A stretch of 64,000 bases of DNA. Source: Curtobacterium sp. 9128 (GTDB lineage: Bacteria; Actinomycetota; Actinomycetes; Actinomycetales; Microbacteriaceae). The stretch spans positions 1,736,001-1,800,000 of the forward strand of contig NZ_LT576451.1 in the NCBI RefSeq assembly GCF_900086645.1, in the 5' to 3' direction. The translations under genes were made by a program, and so were the position numbers. Positions 60,455-64,000 of this stretch are shown here, piece by piece. Each line of letters starts with the position of its first letter. Within the stretch, counting starts at the first letter, position 1. The notes under the pieces are model-generated. The model saw nothing but the letters and a program-made list of their open reading frames with translations. It was not told the DNA's origin and did not search any database.

Positions 60455-60727
60455 TCAGATGCGGGACTGCACCTCGGCCAGGGAGGGGTTCGTCGCGGTG
60501 CTGCCGTCGGGGAACACCAGCGTCGGCACGGTCTGATTGCCGCCGTTCACCTCGGCGACGAGCTCGGCGGTGCCAGGGGTGGCCTCGATGTCGACCTCGC
60601 GGAACGGCACACCGGCCTTCGACATCTGGTTCTTCAGCCGTGCGCAGTAACCGCACCAGGTCGTGGTGAACATGGTGACCGCGCCGGCTTCGGGCACGAA
60701 CGCGTCGCGGGTGATCGTCTCGCTCAT
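60455..60727 (-). CDS. Mycoredoxin/glutaredoxin-family protein
   Basis: 90 residues from ATG 60727. The redox motif CGYC (Cys25, Cys28 in TTTWCGYCARLK) and cis-proline loop NQTVPTLVFPDG fit the actinobacterial mycoredoxin-1 type, which reduces protein-mycothiol mixed disulphides. GSTATNPS ends the mycothiol-binding face. No ribosome binding site precedes the ATG. It converges with the SNF2 gene 14 bp away and is divergent from the CYTH-CHAD gene. Confidence 0.93.
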   Translation of the reverse strand: MSETITRDAFVPEAGAVTMFTTTWCGYCARLKNQMSKAGVPFREVDIEATPGTAELVAEVNGGNQTVPTLVFPDGSTATNPSLAEVQSRI

Positions 60728-60786
60728 GTCCACAGGCTAACCCGCGTGGTCCTCCGCACCCTGGACGGGCTGGTAGACAAGAGCGT

Positions 60787-62316
60787 GTGACGGACACGCA
60801 CCTCGAGATCGAGCGCACGTACGACCTTCCAGACGGAGCCGAGCTCCCCGACCTCATCGGGGCAGGAGGGATCCTGCAGGTCGACCACCAGGACCCGTTC
60901 GAACTCGACGCCACGTACTGGGACACCGAGCGCTACGACCTCGTCGCCTCCCGCGTGACGGTCCGCCGTCGCACCGGGGGACCCGATGCCGGCTGGCACA
61001 TCAAGCGCGCCGAGTCCGACACGGTCCGACACGAGCAGCACTTCCCCCTCACCGACGACGCCGACACCGTTCCCGAAGCCGTCCTCGCCGCGCTCTTCAC
61101 CGAGCGCCGGGGCCGCGGACTGCACCCCGTCGTGCGCATCACCACCACCCGGACCGTCACCCGCCTCCTCGACGAGGACGGTGACCAGGTCGCCGAACTC
61201 GCTGACGACCGCGTCAGCGCCCAGCGCCTCGACGCGGACGCCCCCGCGGACCCGCGCACCTGGCGCGAGGTCGAGGTGGAGACCGTCGAGGGCGTCGACC
61301 CGCAGATCGCCCACGAGTTCCTCGGGTCGCTCGACGGCCGCTTCGCCGCCGTCGGAGCCGGCCCTGCCGCCGTCGCGTCCAAGCTGGCACGTGGGCTGGC
61401 AGGTGCACCGGCACCGCGCCTCCAGTCCGCGGAGAAGCCCGAGAAGGGCACGACCGCACGGATCCTCACCAAGCGACTCCGCAAGCTGCGTTCCGCACTG
61501 CTCAGCCAGGAGGCCCGGCTCCGCTCCGGCGACACGGCCGACCTCCGCCACGCCGCCGGGACGGCACTCGAGATCGCCGCGATCCTGGAGACGTACCGGT
61601 CGGCGTTCGCGTCGGGCGACGCGGGTGACCGTGCCGCCTCGGCGGCCGACGGCCTGGCGAACGTCACGGCGCGTGCGGCGCTCGCGGAGTACCTCATCGA
61701 CCGGCTGCCCAGGGCGTCGACGCCGGCGCAGGACGACCTCGTCGACGCGATGACGCGCGAGCGGATCCTCGCGTCGACGCGGGAGCGGCGCGACCACGCG
61801 GTGCGCGACGTCGTGGCGTTCCTGCACGGTGAGCCGTTCCTCGAGCTCCTCGACGCCCTCGACGACGCCGTGGAGCGTCCGGCGCCGACGCCGTGGGCGC
61901 TCCGCTCCCCGAAGCACGTCGCGCAGGACGTCACCGCCGTCGTGAAGCCCGAGGTCCGGGAGCTCGTGCGCGCGGCGGTCGCCGACGACGAGTCCGAGAC
62001 CGCCGCCGAGCGTGAAGCAGCCGACCGTGCGACGACCGAGCGGGCGTGGCAGGGCACGATGCGCGCCCGGATGGCGATGGACGTGCTCGGGGACGACGCG
62101 TTCCCGCACGCACTCTGGAAGCGCATCGGCACCGCAGCGGACGTCCTCACCGAGCGCGTGCGGTCACTGCACGCACTCGACGCGCTGCGCACGAACGCCG
62201 GCATCGCCGAGCGCGGTGGCGAGGGGACGTTCGGGTACGGCGTGCTCGCGGGGGACCGGGTCCGCCTGGCCGAGGAGTCCTACGACGAGGCGGTGCACGC
62301 GCTCAACCGCGTGTGA
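60787..62316 (+). CDS. CYTH and CHAD domain protein
   Basis: 509 residues from GTG 60787. TAGACA at 60774 ends 7 bp before the start, fitting a leaderless message. The N-terminal CYTH triphosphate tunnel domain has the signature HLEIERTYDLP, VASRVTVRRRTGGPDAGWHI and WREVEVETVEG. From ~220 the helical CHAD domain (LTKRLRKLRSALLSQEARLR, DLRHAAGTALEIAAILETYR, WKRIGTAADVLTERVRSLHA) has the basic faces that bind polyphosphate. Thiamine triphosphatase or polyphosphate-related activity is possible. Family assignment is sure, function is not. Confidence 0.93.
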   Translation: MTDTHLEIERTYDLPDGAELPDLIGAGGILQVDHQDPFELDATYWDTERYDLVASRVTVRRRTGGPDAGWHIKRAESDTVRHEQHFPLTDDADTVPEAVLAALFTERRGRGLHPVVRITTTRTVTRLLDEDGDQVAELADDRVSAQRLDADAPADPRTWREVEVETVEGVDPQIAHEFLGSLDGRFAAVGAGPAAVASKLARGLAGAPAPRLQSAEKPEKGTTARILTKRLRKLRSALLSQEARLRSGDTADLRHAAGTALEIAAILETYRSAFASGDAGDRAASAADGLANVTARAALAEYLIDRLPRASTPAQDDLVDAMTRERILASTRERRDHAVRDVVAFLHGEPFLELLDALDDAVERPAPTPWALRSPKHVAQDVTAVVKPEVRELVRAAVADDESETAAEREAADRATTERAWQGTMRARMAMDVLGDDAFPHALWKRIGTAADVLTERVRSLHALDALRTNAGIAERGGEGTFGYGVLAGDRVRLAEESYDEAVHALNRV

Positions 62317-62350
62317 GCGCGTGCGCCGCCGGTGTCGCTCCGGGCGACGG

Positions 62351-62375
62351 TGCGGTGCGGTGCGGTGCGGTGCGG
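62351..62375. repeat. 5-bp microsatellite TGCGG
   Basis: TGCGG is repeated five times, 34 bp after the CYTH-CHAD stop and just before the larger hairpin repeats. Confidence 0.9.
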
Positions 62376-62390
62376 TCGGCTGACGCGCGC

Positions 62391-62712
62391 TCTGCGGGAT
62401 CGAGTGCGCAGCAATGCCGTCCTGGGGCACCCCGGTGCCGCCGTTTCTGCGCACTCGGCCGCTCGCCGTGCTGCGACCGACCGACCGGCGGGCGGACGGG
62501 CCCCCTGCGGGATCGAGTGCGCAGCAATGCCGTCCTGCGGCGCCTGCGCGTCGCCGTTTCTGCGCACTCGGTCGCTCACTGTGCTGCGACCAACCGGCGG
62601 ACAGGCCCTCGGCGCGATCGAGTGCGCAGCAATGCCGTCCTGGGGCGCCCGCGCGTCGCCGTTTCTGCGCACTCGTTCGCTGGCCGTGCTACGACCGACC
62701 GGCGGCAGGTCG
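62391..62712. repeat. Three tandem copies of a unit with a 57-nt hairpin
   Basis: Arms CGAGTGCGCAG / CTGCGCACTCG bound a conserved 35-nt centre starting CAATGCCGTCCTG and ending CGCCGTTT or similar, at 62401-62457, 62514-62570 and 62619-62675. Flanks are also repeated (ATCGAG ahead, CGTGCTGCGACCGACCGGCGG behind, with changes). Unit period is 113 then 105 bp. The block fills the 408-bp spacer between the converging CYTH-CHAD and oligopeptidase genes, with no gene of its own. Confidence 0.92.
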
Positions 62713-62724
62713 ACCGACCGGACG

Positions 62725-64000
62725 TCAGGACGCGATCGGTGCTGCGGTCGCTGCCGCGGGCGAGACCTCGGCGAGACCGAGCGTGTCGAGGAGCCAAGCG
62801 AGCTCGAACGCTCGCTCCTTCCAGGACGCGTACCGCCCGCTCACCCCGCCGTGGCCCGCCGCCATCTCGGTCTTGAGGAGCACCGGAGCACCGACCTCCC
62901 GCAGCTTGGCCGTCCACTTCGCCGGCTCGACGTAGAGCACCCGGGTGTCGTTGATCGACGTCACCGCGAGGATCGCCGGGTACTGCACGTCGTCGCGGAC
63001 GTTCTCGTACGGGGTGTACTCGCTCATGTAGCGGTAGACCTCGGCATCGTGCAGCGGGTCGCCCCACTCGTCCCACTCGATGACGGTGAGCGGCAGGTCG
63101 GGGTCGAGGATGCTCGTCAGGGCGTCGACGAACGGCACCGCGGCGAGGATGCCGGCGAAGCGATCGGGGGCGATGTTCGCGACGGCGCCCATCAGGAGTC
63201 CGCCCGCGCTGCCGCCCTCGGCGACGAGCTGTCCCGCCGTGGTGCGACCGGTCTCGATGAGGTGGTCGGCGACCGCGACGAAGTCGGTGAAGGTGTTCTT
63301 CTTCGTGAGGGTCTTGCCGTTCTCGTACCAGTGGCGTCCCATCTCGCCGCCACCGCGCACGTGCGCCACCGCGAACACGACGCCCCGGTCGAGCATCGAC
63401 AGCCGCATCACGCTGAACCCGGGGTCGATGGAGTGCTCGTACGAGCCGTACCCGTAGAGGTGCAGCGGGCTCGGCGTCCCAGCGTCGACGGCGTCACGAC
63501 GCCACACGAGGGAGATCGGCACGCGCGTGCCATCGGGAGCCGTTGCCCAGTCGCGCTCCTGCACGTAGTCGGCGGGGTCGTAGCCGCCGAGGACCGGCTG
63601 GCGCTTCAGCACCGTCACCTGCCCGGTCGCGAGGTCCAGGTCGCTCACCTCTGACGGGGTGACGAACGACGTGAACCCGATGCGGAGCGTCGGTTGGTCC
63701 CACTCCGGGTTGCCGCCGAGGCCGGCGGAGAAGAGCGCCTCGTCGAAGGGGACCTCGTGCGCATCGCCGAACCCGTCGCCCTCGATCGGGATGATCGCGA
63801 CACGGGGCAGCGCTTCGGCACGGTACTCGAGCGCGAGGTGCCCGGCGAAGGCGTCGACGGACTCGATGCGGCGTTCCGCATGGTGCGCCACGACGACACG
63901 GCGGTCGGTCTCGGAGGTGGGGTCGTCGGCGGGGACGTCCACGAGCTCGAAGTTCTCAGCGCCGTCGTTGTGCAGGACGAGGAGCCGGTCGCTGCCGCCG
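62725..64000 (-). CDS. Oligopeptidase B-like S9 serine peptidase, C-terminal part (cut by window end)
   Basis: The frame is open to the last base, so the N-terminal propeller is mostly missing; ~425 C-terminal residues are seen. The S9 catalytic domain starts near YDPADYVQERDWATAPDGTR. The nucleophile is in AEGGSAGGLLMGAVAN, the aspartate in TSINDTRVLYVEP, and the histidine in MAAGHGGVSGRY. LHLYGYGSYEHSIDPGFSV and HVRGGGEMGRHWYENGK are typical of oligopeptidase B rather than prolyl oligopeptidase. It cleaves short peptides after basic residues in the cytoplasm. The three hairpin repeats lie directly after the stop. Confidence 0.94.
   Translation of the reverse strand, partial: GGSDRLLVLHNDGAENFELVDVPADDPTSETDRRVVVAHHAERRIESVDAFAGHLALEYRAEALPRVAIIPIEGDGFGDAHEVPFDEALFSAGLGGNPEWDQPTLRIGFTSFVTPSEVSDLDLATGQVTVLKRQPVLGGYDPADYVQERDWATAPDGTRVPISLVWRRDAVDAGTPSPLHLYGYGSYEHSIDPGFSVMRLSMLDRGVVFAVAHVRGGGEMGRHWYENGKTLTKKNTFTDFVAVADHLIETGRTTAGQLVAEGGSAGGLLMGAVANIAPDRFAGILAAVPFVDALTSILDPDLPLTVIEWDEWGDPLHDAEVYRYMSEYTPYENVRDDVQYPAILAVTSINDTRVLYVEPAKWTAKLREVGAPVLLKTEMAAGHGGVSGRYASWKERAFELAWLLDTLGLAEVSPAAATAAPIAS

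Noticed and set aside
62391-62712. CRISPR-like array of three palindromic repeats
   Set aside because: Sequences between the hairpins are themselves similar, the repeat is 57 nt long, and no cas genes are near.

Overview
The window is about 70% G+C with dense, short-spaced genes. Its gene order is that of an actinobacterial chromosome: tig-clpP1-clpP2, clpX, T-box-ileS-folC-DUF4233-ndk, rne-rplU-rpmA-obgE-proB-proA-nadD-rsfS. Together with a mycoredoxin-type glutaredoxin, an SOS mutasome (imuA'/imuB/dnaE2) and several apparently leaderless genes, this points to Microbacteriaceae. A Curtobacterium-like organism is my best guess from memory of gene order; no search was run.

Layout. 1-2111 is the end of an accessory region: the C-terminus of a tyrosine recombinase, then two overlapping genes of lower G+C and unknown function. 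2194-5628 holds tRNA-Gly, tRNA-Pro, trigger factor and two ClpP subunits. The ClpX gene (7501) is separated from clpP2 by a reverse-strand copper pair (CopC-like and YcnI-like). 9038-12627 holds a M3 peptidase and a TetR regulator, divergent from an alpha/beta hydrolase with twin operator palindromes. 12731-17426 holds valS with a small partner and a divergent MHS-family transporter. 17632-23383 is a four-gene peptide/nickel-type ABC importer divergent from a TetR gene. 23447-30341 holds a cation efflux protein, then a T-box controlled ileS-folC-DUF4233-ndk block. 30470-32033 is an extracytoplasmic thiol-oxidation pair (DsbA-like plus VKOR). 32371-43845 runs through RNase E/G, L21, L27, Obg, proline synthesis, NadD and RsfS. 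43944-46539 has tRNA-Ala, an aldose epimerase and PabB. 46555-52539 is the SOS mutasome with two LexA-type boxes. 52571-54738 is a two-component system. The rest holds a FUSC-type membrane protein, a kinase-like phosphotransferase, a SNF2 helicase with a long structured leader, a mycoredoxin, a CYTH-CHAD protein and the C-terminal part of an oligopeptidase B cut by the window edge.

The structure that genes do not explain is in the spacers. At least four families of intergenic palindromes occur, mostly where genes converge: a GCACAACC family (12635, 30371), a TCGCGCGTAGG family (8888, 55273, 57829), an AAAGCGACAGTGTCCC family (17457) and a triplicated 57-nt hairpin (62401, 62514, 62619). Short tandem arrays (7, 17 and 19 bp units) sit next to some of them, two ending 2-3 bp from a stop codon. 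The best candidates for undescribed biology are these palindromes and the two-gene cassette beside the integrase. All functions are inferred from sequence motifs recognised by eye.
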